In this document: in pieces, positions 39,972-48,066 of the stretch
How positions within the stretch are numbered: the first letter of the stretch is position 1
How the letters are laid out: every line of letters starts with the position of its first letter
Assembly: GCA_963811365.1 (NCBI GenBank)
Contig: CAWEQW010000005.1
Span: 62,001-126,000 of the forward strand
DNA from: CAWEQW01 sp963811365
GTDB taxonomy: Bacteria; Actinomycetota; Actinomycetes; Propionibacteriales; Nocardioidaceae
Direction: 5' to 3'
Length of the DNA stretch: 64,000 bases
The notes under the pieces: model-generated
What the model was told of the DNA's origin: nothing
Database searches by the model: none
The model's input: only the letters and a program-made list of their open reading frames with translations
Made by a program: the position numbers and the translations under genes

Positions 39972-41363
39972 ATGAGCGTGAGCGCCGCCCCGGGGGGCCC
40001 CATGTCGTTCGTGCACCGCCGCCGGCGGGGCGCCGAGCTCTTCCTGCTCCTGCTCGCCCTGGTGGTGGGCATCGGCGGGTACGCCGCGGTCGGCCTCGGC
40101 CTGGACGGCGCGGTGCCGGCCAACATCGTCGCCTACGGCGGCTTCCTGGCGGTGGTCGCGATCGGCTGCCACGTCGTGGTGCGCTTCGTCGCGCCGTACG
40201 CCGACCCGGTGCTGCTGCCGGTGGTGGTCGCGCTCAACGGACTGGGCCTGGCCGTCATCCACCGCCTGGACCACACCGGGGCCCCCGGCACGGGCAACCT
40301 CGCGGCCAAGCAGCTGGTGTGGACCACCGTCGGCGTCGTGCTGTTCATCGCGATCCTGCTGGTGCTGCGCGACCACCGCCGGCTGCAGGCGTTCACCTAC
40401 ACCTCGGGGTTCGCCGCCGTGGTGCTGCTCCTGCTGCCGCTCGTCCCGGTGATCGGCACCCAGATCAACGGCGCCCGGATCTGGATCAACGTCGGGCCGT
40501 TCAGCTTCCAGCCCGGCGAGGTCGCGAAGGTGCTGCTGGTGGTCTTCTTCGCCGGCTACCTGGTGCTGCACCGCGACGCCCTGGCGCTGGCCGGGCGCCG
40601 GTTCGCCGGGATCGACTTCCCCCGTGGCCGCGACCTGGGCCCGGTCCTGGCCATGTGGCTGGTCAGCCTCGGCATCCTGGTGTTCCAGCGCGACCTCGGC
40701 TCGTCGCTGCTGTTCTTCGGCCTCTTCCTGGTGATGCTCTACGTCGCCACGGAGCGGCCCGGCTGGCTGGTGGTCGGCGCGCTGCTCTTCGCGGCCGGCT
40801 CCTACCTGAGCTTCCTGCTGTTCGGCCACGTGCAGGCCCGCGTCGACACCTGGCTGCACCCGTTCGACCCGGCCAACAACAGCTACCAGATCATCCAGGG
40901 CATGTACGGCATGGCCTGGGGCGGCCTGGTCGGCCGGGGGCTGGGCCTCGGTGACCCCGGCCTGGTGCCGTTCTCGTACTCCGACTTCATCGCCTCCTCG
41001 ATCGGTGAGGAGCTCGGGCTCACCGGGCTGATGGCGGTGATCGTGATGTACGGCATCATCGTGGAGCGCGGCCTGCGCACCGCGCTGGTCTGCCGGGACG
41101 CCTTCGGCAAGCTCATGGCCACCGGTCTCGCGGTGACCGTCGCGCTGCAGGTGTTCGTCGTCGTCGGCGGCGTGACGAAGCTGATCCCGCTGACCGGTCT
41201 CACCACGCCGTTCCTGTCCTACGGCGGCTCGTCGCTGGTGGCCAACTGGGCGATCATCGCGCTGCTGCTGCGGATCAGCGACCAGGCCCGGCGTCCTCCG
41301 CTCAGCATGCCCGGGCCGGACGAGAGCGGCTCGGAGACCACCCAGGTGGTGAACCTGCGATGA
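39972..41363 (+). CDS. rodA: RodA: SEDS-family peptidoglycan glycosyltransferase
   Basis: Polymerises lipid II strands for wall elongation with PbpA. A 463-residue SEDS protein with about 10-12 helices. Family signatures are present: INGARIWINVGPFSFQPGEV, FQRDLGSSLLFFGLFLVML, YQIIQGMYGMAWGGLVGRGL, and the catalytic-loop PFSYSDFIASSIGEELGLTG. ATG 39972 overlaps the TGA of the shifted pstP frame (ATGA). Its own stop overlaps the pbpA ATG. Placement pstP-rodA-pbpA-pknB matches the actinobacterial cluster. Confidence 0.95.
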   Translation: MSVSAAPGGPMSFVHRRRRGAELFLLLLALVVGIGGYAAVGLGLDGAVPANIVAYGGFLAVVAIGCHVVVRFVAPYADPVLLPVVVALNGLGLAVIHRLDHTGAPGTGNLAAKQLVWTTVGVVLFIAILLVLRDHRRLQAFTYTSGFAAVVLLLLPLVPVIGTQINGARIWINVGPFSFQPGEVAKVLLVVFFAGYLVLHRDALALAGRRFAGIDFPRGRDLGPVLAMWLVSLGILVFQRDLGSSLLFFGLFLVMLYVATERPGWLVVGALLFAAGSYLSFLLFGHVQARVDTWLHPFDPANNSYQIIQGMYGMAWGGLVGRGLGLGDPGLVPFSYSDFIASSIGEELGLTGLMAVIVMYGIIVERGLRTALVCRDAFGKLMATGLAVTVALQVFVVVGGVTKLIPLTGLTTPFLSYGGSSLVANWAIIALLLRISDQARRPPLSMPGPDESGSETTQVVNLR

Positions 41364-42826
41364 ACAAGCCGATCCGGGCGATGGCGATCTTCTGCCTGCT
41401 CCTCTTCGTCGCGCTGCTGCTCAACGCCACCTACCTGCAGTACGTCAAGGCCGGCGAGCTCAGCGCCCGCGCCGACAACAAGCGGGTCCGCGACGCGGAG
41501 TTCTCCCGCAAGCGCGGCGCGATCCTGGTCGCCGGCAAGCCGATCGCCGAGAGCGTGCCGGTCAAGGACCAGTACCGGTTCCTGCGCACCTACTCCGAGC
41601 CGCGGAAGTACGCCCAGATCTCCGGCTACTACTCCTACATCTACGGCCGCAACGCGATCGAGCTGACCCAGAACTCCATCCTGTCCGGGAGCGACCCCCG
41701 GCTGTTCGTGCGCCGGGTGGTGGACCTGCTCGGCAACAGCCAGCCCAAGGGCGGCAGCGTCACGCTCACCATCGACCCCAAGGCACAGACCGCGGCGTAC
41801 GACGGGCTGCGCAAGCTCGGTCACCACGTGCAGGGCGCGGTCGTCGCGCTCGAACCGTCCACCGGCAAGATCCTGGCGCTCACCTCCTCGCCGACGTACA
41901 ACCCCAACGCGCTGTCGTCGCACGACTTCACCGCGATCCAGGACGCCTGGACGCGCTACACCGAGGACCCGCTGCGTCCGCTCAGCGACCGCGCCATCCA
42001 GGAGATCCTGCCCCCGGGGTCGACGTTCAAGCTGGTCACCGCCGCCGCGGCACTGTCCAGCGGTCAGTACACGCCGCAGTCCACGGTCCCCGGCGGCACC
42101 AGCCTGGACCTGCCGCAGACCAGCACGCCGCTGGTCAACGAGAACGGCAGCAACTGCGGGGGCGACCGGATCACGCTGACGCAGGCGCTCGCGGTCTCGT
42201 GCAACGTCTCCTTCGGGTGGCTCGGGCTGCAGCTCGGCGACGACGCGCTGCGTGAGCAGGCCAACAAGTTCGGGTTCGACGACACCTACCTCCGGGATCT
42301 CAACGGCCAGGCGGCGAGCCGGTTCCCGGCCAACCCCGACCCTCCGCAGACCGCGCTGTCGGCCATCGGCCAGTTCGACGTGGCCGCCACGCCACTGCAG
42401 ATGGCGATGGTCGCCTCCGGCATCGCCAACAACGGCACCGTGATGCGGCCCTACGTCGTCGACGAGGTGCGTGCTCCGGACCTGTCGGTGCTGGAGAAGA
42501 AGCGCCCGGAGCCGTACCGCACCAACGCGGTGAGCTCGTCGGTGGCCCACGACCTCACCCAGATGATGATCGAGGTGGTCGACACCGGCACCGCGACGAC
42601 GGCGCAGATCCCCGGGATCAAGGTCGCCGGCAAGACCGGCACCGCGCAGAGCGCGCCCTCGCGCCCGCCGTACGCCTGGTTCGTGTCCTTCGCGCCGGCC
42701 GACAACCCGAAGGTCGCGGTGGCCGTCCTGGTGCAGGACGCGGGCGTGGCGCGGGACGCGATCTCTGGCAGCGGCCTCGCCGCGCCGATCGCCAAGGCCG
42801 TCATGGAAGCGGTGATCAACCAGTGA
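41360..42826 (+). CDS. pbpA: PbpA: class B penicillin-binding transpeptidase
   Basis: Cross-links peptidoglycan as RodA's partner. A 488-residue protein with an N-terminal transmembrane anchor (about 6-24), a dimerisation domain and a transpeptidase domain. Active-site motifs: STFK with Ser221 and Lys224 (ILPPGSTFKLV), SCN at 279-281 (SVSCN-like), and KTG at 424-426 (VAGKTGTAQS). The ATG overlaps the rodA stop by four bases. All three catalytic boxes are present, so it is predicted active and beta-lactam sensitive. Confidence 0.95.
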   Translation: MNKPIRAMAIFCLLLFVALLLNATYLQYVKAGELSARADNKRVRDAEFSRKRGAILVAGKPIAESVPVKDQYRFLRTYSEPRKYAQISGYYSYIYGRNAIELTQNSILSGSDPRLFVRRVVDLLGNSQPKGGSVTLTIDPKAQTAAYDGLRKLGHHVQGAVVALEPSTGKILALTSSPTYNPNALSSHDFTAIQDAWTRYTEDPLRPLSDRAIQEILPPGSTFKLVTAAAALSSGQYTPQSTVPGGTSLDLPQTSTPLVNENGSNCGGDRITLTQALAVSCNVSFGWLGLQLGDDALREQANKFGFDDTYLRDLNGQAASRFPANPDPPQTALSAIGQFDVAATPLQMAMVASGIANNGTVMRPYVVDEVRAPDLSVLEKKRPEPYRTNAVSSSVAHDLTQMMIEVVDTGTATTAQIPGIKVAGKTGTAQSAPSRPPYAWFVSFAPADNPKVAVAVLVQDAGVARDAISGSGLAAPIAKAVMEAVINQ

Positions 42827-42902
42827 TCGGCCCCACCGGATGCGACCATTCTCCGCAGGGGGCAACGCACAGGGCACCGCAAGCGAAAGGGCTCCACCCA
42901 CG

Positions 42903-44696
42903 ATGAGCAACGGATCCGACGGCCCCGGCGTCGACGCGAGCAGCGTCGGCGAGGGCACCGCACGCCGTCAGCGCATCGGCAACCGCTACGAGATGGGAGA
43001 GCTGCTCGGGCGCGGCGGGATGGCCGAGGTCCGCAAGGGCACCGACGTCAGGCTCGGACGCGTCGTGGCGATCAAGCGGCTGCGCACCGACCTGGCCAGC
43101 GACCCGACCTTCCAGGCGCGCTTCCGTCGCGAGGCGCAGTCCTCCGCGTCCCTGAACCACCCCGCGATCGTCGCCGTCTACGACACCGGCGAGGAGATGT
43201 CGACCGACGGCACCGACGTGGCCCAGCCCTACATCGTGATGGAGTACGTCGCCGGCCGGACGCTGCGCGAGATCCTCCGCGAAGGGCGCAAGATCCTCCC
43301 CGAGCGGGCGCTGGAGATCACCTCCGGCGTGCTCGCCGCGCTGGACTACAGCCACCGCGCCGGCATCGTGCACCGCGACATCAAGCCGGCGAACGTGATG
43401 CTCACCCCCGCGGGGGACGTGAAGGTGATGGACTTCGGCATCGCCCGCGCGATCGCCGAGACCTCCTCGACGATGACGCAGACCGCCGCGGTCGTCGGCA
43501 CCGCGCAGTACCTCTCCCCGGAGCAGGCCCGCGGCGAGAGCGTCGACTCGCGCAGCGACGTCTACTCCACCGGCTGCCTGCTGTACGAGCTGCTGACCGG
43601 CCGCCCCCCGTTCGTCGGCGAGAGCCCGGTGTCGGTCGCCTACCAGCACGTCCGCGAGCACGCCGCGCCTCCGTCGAGCCTGGACCCGGACCTCTCCCCC
43701 GAGGTCGACGCGATCGTGATGAAGGCACTCGCCAAGCGCGTCGAGGACCGCTACCAGAGCGCGGCGGCGATGCGGGCGGACATCGAGCGGTACCTCGCCG
43801 GCAGGCCGGTGTCCGCGCCCGTCGTACCCGTCGCGGACGCCACCAGCTTCATCCCCCGCGACCAGCAGGTGGAGACGACGTCGATCTTCGGCGCGGGAGT
43901 CGAGGAGCCGGAGGAGCCGCGCAAGCGCTGGCCGTTCGTGCTGCTCGGCATCGTGGTGCTCGCGTTGCTCGTGCTCGCGATCGTCCTCGGCTCGACGCTG
44001 TTCTCGTCGGCGCCGGACCAGAAGTCGGTGCCGACGCTGGAGATGATGACCCAGCAGCAGGCGCGTCAGGCTCTCCACGAGGCCGGGCTGGTGCTCGGCT
44101 CGGTCAGCAGGGAGGCGTCCCAGGACGTCCCGAAGGACAAGGTCATCAGCCAGGACCCCCAGCCCGGGCGGATGGTCGCGCCGAACAGCGCCGTGGACAT
44201 CGCGGTGTCCACCGGCAAGCCGAACGTCGTGGTGCCGTACGTCATCGGGCAGGACAAGGACGTCGCGCAGCAGGCGCTGCTCGACAAGGGGCTCGAGGTG
44301 CAGCTCGTCCGTCGCAAGTCCGACCAGCCGCAGGGCATCGTCATCGACACCGACCCGAACCCTGCCGAGACCGTCTCGTCGGGGACGACCGTGACCGTGT
44401 ACTACTCCGCCGGGCCGAAGAAGGTCCCGAGCGTGGTCGGCATGCAGCAGGGCAAGGCGACCAGCACGCTGCAGAACGCGGGCTTCCAGGTCAACGTGGT
44501 GCACGACAACACCACGAAGTCCACCAAGGGAGAGGTGCTCGCGCAGAGCCCGCAGGCGTACACCACGCAGCCTCAAGGCACGACCGTGACGATCACCGTC
44601 TCCTCCTACGAGCCGACTCCGACCCCCACGCCCACGCCGACGCCCACCGCGACTCCGAGCGGGGCGTCGAGCCCGTCAGGGGCCCCGTCGCCGTAG
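42903..44696 (+). CDS. pknB: PknB: Ser/Thr kinase with three PASTA domains
   Basis: Transmembrane Hanks-type kinase of 597 residues that senses muropeptides and phosphorylates division proteins. The kinase domain (about 29-290) has the Gly loop LLGRGGMAE, Lys58 (VAIKRL), HRD (157-159) and DFG (177-179), with an activation loop (SSTMTQTAAVVGTAQYLSPE). One transmembrane helix (343-367) is followed by three PASTA domains (first begins SVPTLEMMTQQQARQALHEA) and a TP-repeat tail. Only this one kinase is present, not the usual pknA-pknB pair. ATG 42903 is preferred; an in-frame ATG at 42840 gives an unlikely longer start. Confidence 0.95.
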   Translation: MSNGSDGPGVDASSVGEGTARRQRIGNRYEMGELLGRGGMAEVRKGTDVRLGRVVAIKRLRTDLASDPTFQARFRREAQSSASLNHPAIVAVYDTGEEMSTDGTDVAQPYIVMEYVAGRTLREILREGRKILPERALEITSGVLAALDYSHRAGIVHRDIKPANVMLTPAGDVKVMDFGIARAIAETSSTMTQTAAVVGTAQYLSPEQARGESVDSRSDVYSTGCLLYELLTGRPPFVGESPVSVAYQHVREHAAPPSSLDPDLSPEVDAIVMKALAKRVEDRYQSAAAMRADIERYLAGRPVSAPVVPVADATSFIPRDQQVETTSIFGAGVEEPEEPRKRWPFVLLGIVVLALLVLAIVLGSTLFSSAPDQKSVPTLEMMTQQQARQALHEAGLVLGSVSREASQDVPKDKVISQDPQPGRMVAPNSAVDIAVSTGKPNVVVPYVIGQDKDVAQQALLDKGLEVQLVRRKSDQPQGIVIDTDPNPAETVSSGTTVTVYYSAGPKKVPSVVGMQQGKATSTLQNAGFQVNVVHDNTTKSTKGEVLAQSPQAYTTQPQGTTVTITVSSYEPTPTPTPTPTPTATPSGASSPSGAPSP

Positions 44697-44723
44697 CGGC
44701 GGCCGGCCCGCGACACCGACGGG

Positions 44724-45488
44724 TCAGCCGTCCCGAGCCGGGGCGAGCGGCACCGCCTGCGCGTACGCCATCTCGGTGGAGCCGCGGTAGCCGGACAGCC
44801 GGAGGGCCGGTTCCGGCTGGACGTGCCAGCCGAGCCCGTAGGCGTCGACCGCCTGGAGGTACAGCCGGACGTAGGCGCTGCGGTCGACGGCCTGCGCCAT
44901 CCCGGAGACCGGTCCGACCGCGGAGATGACGTACGGCGGCGCGTAGGGCACGTCGTGCAGCACCACGGTGTTGCCGACACACTTGATGCCCGTGGTGGAG
45001 ATGACCCGCTGGCCCTGGATCGTCATGGCGACCGCGCCGCCGGCCCAGAGCGCGTTCGCGACGGCCTGGATGTCCTGCTGGTGCACGATCGTGTCCTCGA
45101 CGTTGGCCGCACTGGCCTGGACGTCCTCCGGCGCGTCGTTCAAGGTGATCGTCAGGCCCGGACCCTCGACCGGCGTCATACCGGCGGCACCCCGCAGGCT
45201 CTCCGCCTTCGCTCGGGCCCGGCGCGCGGCCTTGCTGCCGAGGGTCCCGGAGAGCCGGGTCACCTCGGCGGCGAGCCTGGCCTCGTGGGCGCGAGCGTGC
45301 TCGACCTGGGCCTTCTGGTCCTCGACGAAGCCGGCGAGGTCCTGGTAGCGCCCGGCTCGCAGGTCGGTGCCGCCGGAGCTCACCGCGCTGGTCACGAACA
45401 GCACGCCTGCCGCCACGAAGACGACGGGACCGAGCAGCCGCCACAGCGGGGCGCGCCGCGAGTAGGTGGCGGGGCGGGACGTGTTCAT
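44724..45488 (-). CDS. DUF881-family membrane-anchored protein
   Basis: A 254-residue protein with an N-terminal transmembrane helix (LLGPVVFVAAGVLFVTSA), a coiled coil (LAGFVEDQKAQVEHARAHEA, about 48-70) and the DUF881 domain (GLTITLNDAP, NALWAGGAVAMTIQGQRVIS). DUF881 genes lie beside crgA in many actinobacteria and have no assigned function. It is convergent with pknB (27 bases) and divergent from crgA. Start ATG 45488 gives the expected topology. Confidence 0.9.
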   Translation of the reverse strand: MNTSRPATYSRRAPLWRLLGPVVFVAAGVLFVTSAVSSGGTDLRAGRYQDLAGFVEDQKAQVEHARAHEARLAAEVTRLSGTLGSKAARRARAKAESLRGAAGMTPVEGPGLTITLNDAPEDVQASAANVEDTIVHQQDIQAVANALWAGGAVAMTIQGQRVISTTGIKCVGNTVVLHDVPYAPPYVISAVGPVSGMAQAVDRSAYVRLYLQAVDAYGLGWHVQPEPALRLSGYRGSTEMAYAQAVPLAPARDG

Positions 45489-45594
45489 CGGTGGGTCACC
45501 GGTGGTGCGCTTTCTCCGGGGGGTGCGTGCGCGACTACGCTAGCGGACGCCTCGGTGCGGACCTGGCGTCTCGTCGGCGCCCGGCCAATCTGAC

Positions 45595-45648
45595 AGACCG
45601 AGACCCCAGACCGAGACCCCAGACCGAGACCCAGACCGAGACCAAGAC
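45595..45648 (+). repeat. Tandem 12/13-bp repeat in the crgA leader
   Basis: Four copies of AGACCGAGACCC(C/A): 13, 13, 12 and 12 bases long (45595, 45608, 45621, 45633), then a partial fifth. They end just before the ribosome binding site of crgA at 45664. Slippage-prone units of varying length suggest copy-number variation that could alter expression. Confidence 0.8.
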
Positions 45649-45663
45649 AGGCGAGGAGCCACC

Positions 45664-46098
45664 GTGTCCCAGCCCAGCCGTAGCAGCTCCCGACGAGCGG
45701 CCCCGGTGCCCGGCATCTCGGTCGTACGTACGGCGCTGGCCGCCGCGCTCGTGGTGGTCGGGATCGCGTGGATCGTCGTCTACCAGAGCCTGGCCCGCGG
45801 AGGCAGCAGCCTCACCTGGATGGGGGACCTGGGCCGCTGGAACTATCTCATCGGGTTCGGGATGGTCTTCCTCGGCCTGACGGTCGCGGCGAACCCCGGC
45901 ACGCCGCTGGGCCGAGGACGCGGCGTGGTGGTCGGGATGCTCACCTGTTTCGGGCTCGGCCTGCTGTGGATCGTCGTCTACTACATCGCGGGACAGACCG
46001 GGAACATCCCGGTCGTCGCCGACCTCGGTCAGTACAACCTGCTGGTCGGCATCGGCTTCATGGCGACCGGTTTCGTCTACGCGACCCGCTGGGAGTAG
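45664..46098 (+). CDS. crgA: CrgA-like division inhibitor with duplicated core
   Basis: CrgA is a small membrane protein that inhibits FtsZ ring assembly. The usual protein is about 85-95 residues with two helices and one WxVVY...DLGxWNxxIGFGxM unit. This one has 144 residues and four helices in two copies of the unit: about 30-77 (IAWIVVYQS, GDLGRWNYLIGFGMVF) and 94-143 (LLWIVVYYI, ADLGQYNLLVGIGFMATGFV). Only the second ends with the canonical RW terminus (ATRWE). GTG 45664 is preceded by GAGGAG. It lies in its standard genomic position, divergent from DUF881. Confidence 0.88.
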   Translation: MSQPSRSSSRRAAPVPGISVVRTALAAALVVVGIAWIVVYQSLARGGSSLTWMGDLGRWNYLIGFGMVFLGLTVAANPGTPLGRGRGVVVGMLTCFGLGLLWIVVYYIAGQTGNIPVVADLGQYNLLVGIGFMATGFVYATRWE

Positions 46099-46207
46099 GC
46101 CATAGCCCACCCCGAGCCGCGGGTTTCGCCGGCCCGAGCCGCGGTTCGCCGGCACGGCAGCCCCTGCCGGCGCGAAGGCGCGCGGGCCCGAATGACATGG
46201 GTGGAAT

Positions 46208-46239
46208 TCGTCCACAGGACTTGTGCACAGTGTGGAAAC
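46208..46239. promoter_or_regulatory. Cluster of DnaA-box-like 9-mers
   Basis: Within 32 bases are TCGTCCACA (46208-46216), TTGTGCACA (46221-46229) and, on the other strand, GTTTCCACA (46231-46239), compared with the actinobacterial DnaA box TTGTCCACA (one, one and two mismatches). The intergenic region holds no gene. The cluster may bind DnaA, in keeping with the origin-proximal neighbourhood. Confidence 0.45.
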
Positions 46240-46370
46240 CGGCGGTCCGCCACGCGTGGTCAGCGATGTTCCCCGCGTGGGGACGTTCGAAACCCGGTCC
46301 CGGCAGCACCCGCGGGTCGGACACTGCGGAACCCGCGGCTCGGCGATCGGGCGGGGAGGGACGGGACGGG

Positions 46371-47276
46371 TCAGGTCAGCACGGCGGTGCGGACGGCCGT
46401 CGCGACCAGGAGGAGCACGGCGTAGCCGCCCAGGGCGAGCGCCTGCCACGTGCCACGTCGCTTCCGGGGCGCCCACACGAGCATCGCCGCCAGCAGGGCA
46501 CCGCCCAGGAAGCCGCCCAGGTGACCCTGCCAGGAGATGAAGCCCCTCCCGACGACGGTGATCGCGAAGTTGATCCCGATCCACACCAGGATCTGGCTGT
46601 AGTCGGCCCGCATCTTGATCGCGACCACGAGCAGCGCTGCCATCAGGCCGAACAGCGCACCGGAGGCGCCGACGGTCGGTGAGTGCGGAGGGCTCAGCCA
46701 GTAGACCAGGACGCTGCCGCCGAGCCCGGCGAGCAGGTACAGCGCCAGGAAGCGGACCCGGCCGAGGACCGCCTCGAGCTGCGGGCCGAGCACGAACAGC
46801 GCCAGCATGTTGAAGCCGACGTGCAGGATCTCCACCTGGGTGAACATCGAGGTGAACAGCTGCCACCAGGCGCCGTCGGCAACGCCCTTGATGATCACCA
46901 CGCCGCCCTGCGCGGTGCCGAACGTGACGCCCTTGGGCAGCAGAGCCAGCCGCAGGATCCACTCGCTCCGGTGCCATCCGGTGAGCAGGATGAGCAGGAA
47001 GACCGCCCCGTTGATGCCGATCAGCACGAACGAGGTCAGGGCGGGGTTGGTCGAGAGCCGACCGCCGTACGCCGTCCTCCCGGACCGCGTGGCGCGGGCG
47101 CCCTCCGCGACGCACTCCGGGCACTGGAACCCGACCGAGGCCGGGCGCATGCAGTCCGGGCAGATCGGGCGGTCGCAGCGTTGGCAGCGAACGTGCGACT
47201 CGCGGCCCGGGTGCCGATAGCAGGTCGGCGGGACCTGCTCCGGCGAGCTCGCCGACGGAGGCTCGGGGGTGCTCAG
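46371..47276 (-). CDS. Rhomboid intramembrane serine protease with an N-terminal Zn-binding region
   Basis: Cleaves substrates inside the membrane. The catalytic pair is Ser205 (TVGASGALFG) and His252 (SWQGHLGGF), and about six helices follow the rhomboid fold. The first 50 residues carry a Cys/His-rich finger (CYRHPGRESHVRCQRC, CPDC, CPEC), common in actinobacterial rhomboids. The finger requires translation to begin upstream of the first internal ATG (47150), but no ATG, GTG or TTG occurs in frame before the ppiA stop. A CTG at 47276 overlaps the ppiA TGA and has GGAG five bases upstream. Start is therefore probably CTG. Confidence 0.88.
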   Translation of the reverse strand: MSTPEPPSASSPEQVPPTCYRHPGRESHVRCQRCDRPICPDCMRPASVGFQCPECVAEGARATRSGRTAYGGRLSTNPALTSFVLIGINGAVFLLILLTGWHRSEWILRLALLPKGVTFGTAQGGVVIIKGVADGAWWQLFTSMFTQVEILHVGFNMLALFVLGPQLEAVLGRVRFLALYLLAGLGGSVLVYWLSPPHSPTVGASGALFGLMAALLVVAIKMRADYSQILVWIGINFAITVVGRGFISWQGHLGGFLGGALLAAMLVWAPRKRRGTWQALALGGYAVLLLVATAVRTAVLT

Positions 47277-47797
47277 CGTCGCTCCACCACGACGGTCTCG
47301 ATCACCACGGGCTCGAGCGGGCGGTCACCGGGACCGGTCGCGATGCTCGCGATCTCGTCGACGACCCGCTGGCTCTGGCTGTCCTCGACCTCACCGAAGA
47401 TGGTGTGCCGGTTGTTGAGCCACGGGGTCTCGCCGACGGTGATGAAGAACTGCGAGCCGTTGGTGCCCGGGCCGGCGTTGGCCATCGCGAGCAGGTAGGG
47501 CTTGGAGAACTGCAGCTCGGGGTGGAACTCGTCCTTGAACGTGTAGCCCGGACCGCCGGTGCCGGTGCCGAGCCGGTCGCCGCCCTGGATCATGAAGCCG
47601 TCGATGACCCGGTGGAACACCACGCCGTCGTAGAACGGGCCGGTTGACTGCTGCCCGGTCTCGGGGTCGACGTACTCCCGGGTGCCCTCGGCCAGCCCGA
47701 CGAAGTTCTCCACGGTCTTGGGCGCGTGGTCGGGGAGGAGGTGGATCACGATGTCCCCGTGGTTGGTCTTGAGGGTCGCGTAGGTCTGGTCCGCCAT
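47273..47797 (-). CDS. ppiA: PpiA: cyclophilin-type peptidyl-prolyl isomerase
   Basis: A 174-residue cytoplasmic cyclophilin that catalyses cis-trans isomerisation of proline bonds. The active-site residues are in place: FHRVIDGFMIQGGD (Arg and Phe of the catalytic pocket), and NAGPGTNGSQFFIT with the QFF motif. There is a short insert at REYVDPETGQQSTGPFYDG. ATG 47797 gives the usual start. It is the first gene of a two-gene operon with the rhomboid protease. Confidence 0.95.
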   Translation of the reverse strand: MADQTYATLKTNHGDIVIHLLPDHAPKTVENFVGLAEGTREYVDPETGQQSTGPFYDGVVFHRVIDGFMIQGGDRLGTGTGGPGYTFKDEFHPELQFSKPYLLAMANAGPGTNGSQFFITVGETPWLNNRHTIFGEVEDSQSQRVVDEIASIATGPGDRPLEPVVIETVVVERR

Positions 47798-48066
47798 CAG
47801 GTGCCTTTCACGGTGGGGCGCCGCCGCCCGCGAGGGTGCCGGCTCACGTCTGTACTGGCCTCAGGGCTGTGCTCTGGACCGTCCTCTGGGCACGATCCTG
47901 CCATGAGCGGCAACCCGCCTGCGGCGCACCCGGGCCGACCCGGGTTTCACGCCGCCGCGGCGCCGGGCATGATCGGTTCTGGAACGGGCACGGCTGCCGT
48001 TGGTGGAAGACTGGCGACAGAGTGCGTGACCACGTGGCGCGGACCGAGGAGAGGACACCTCTGGCA

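Noticed and set aside
45595..45648. Possible CRISPR or iteron array near crgA
   Set aside because: Units are 12/13 bases with no spacers and no cas genes; treated as a simple tandem repeat.
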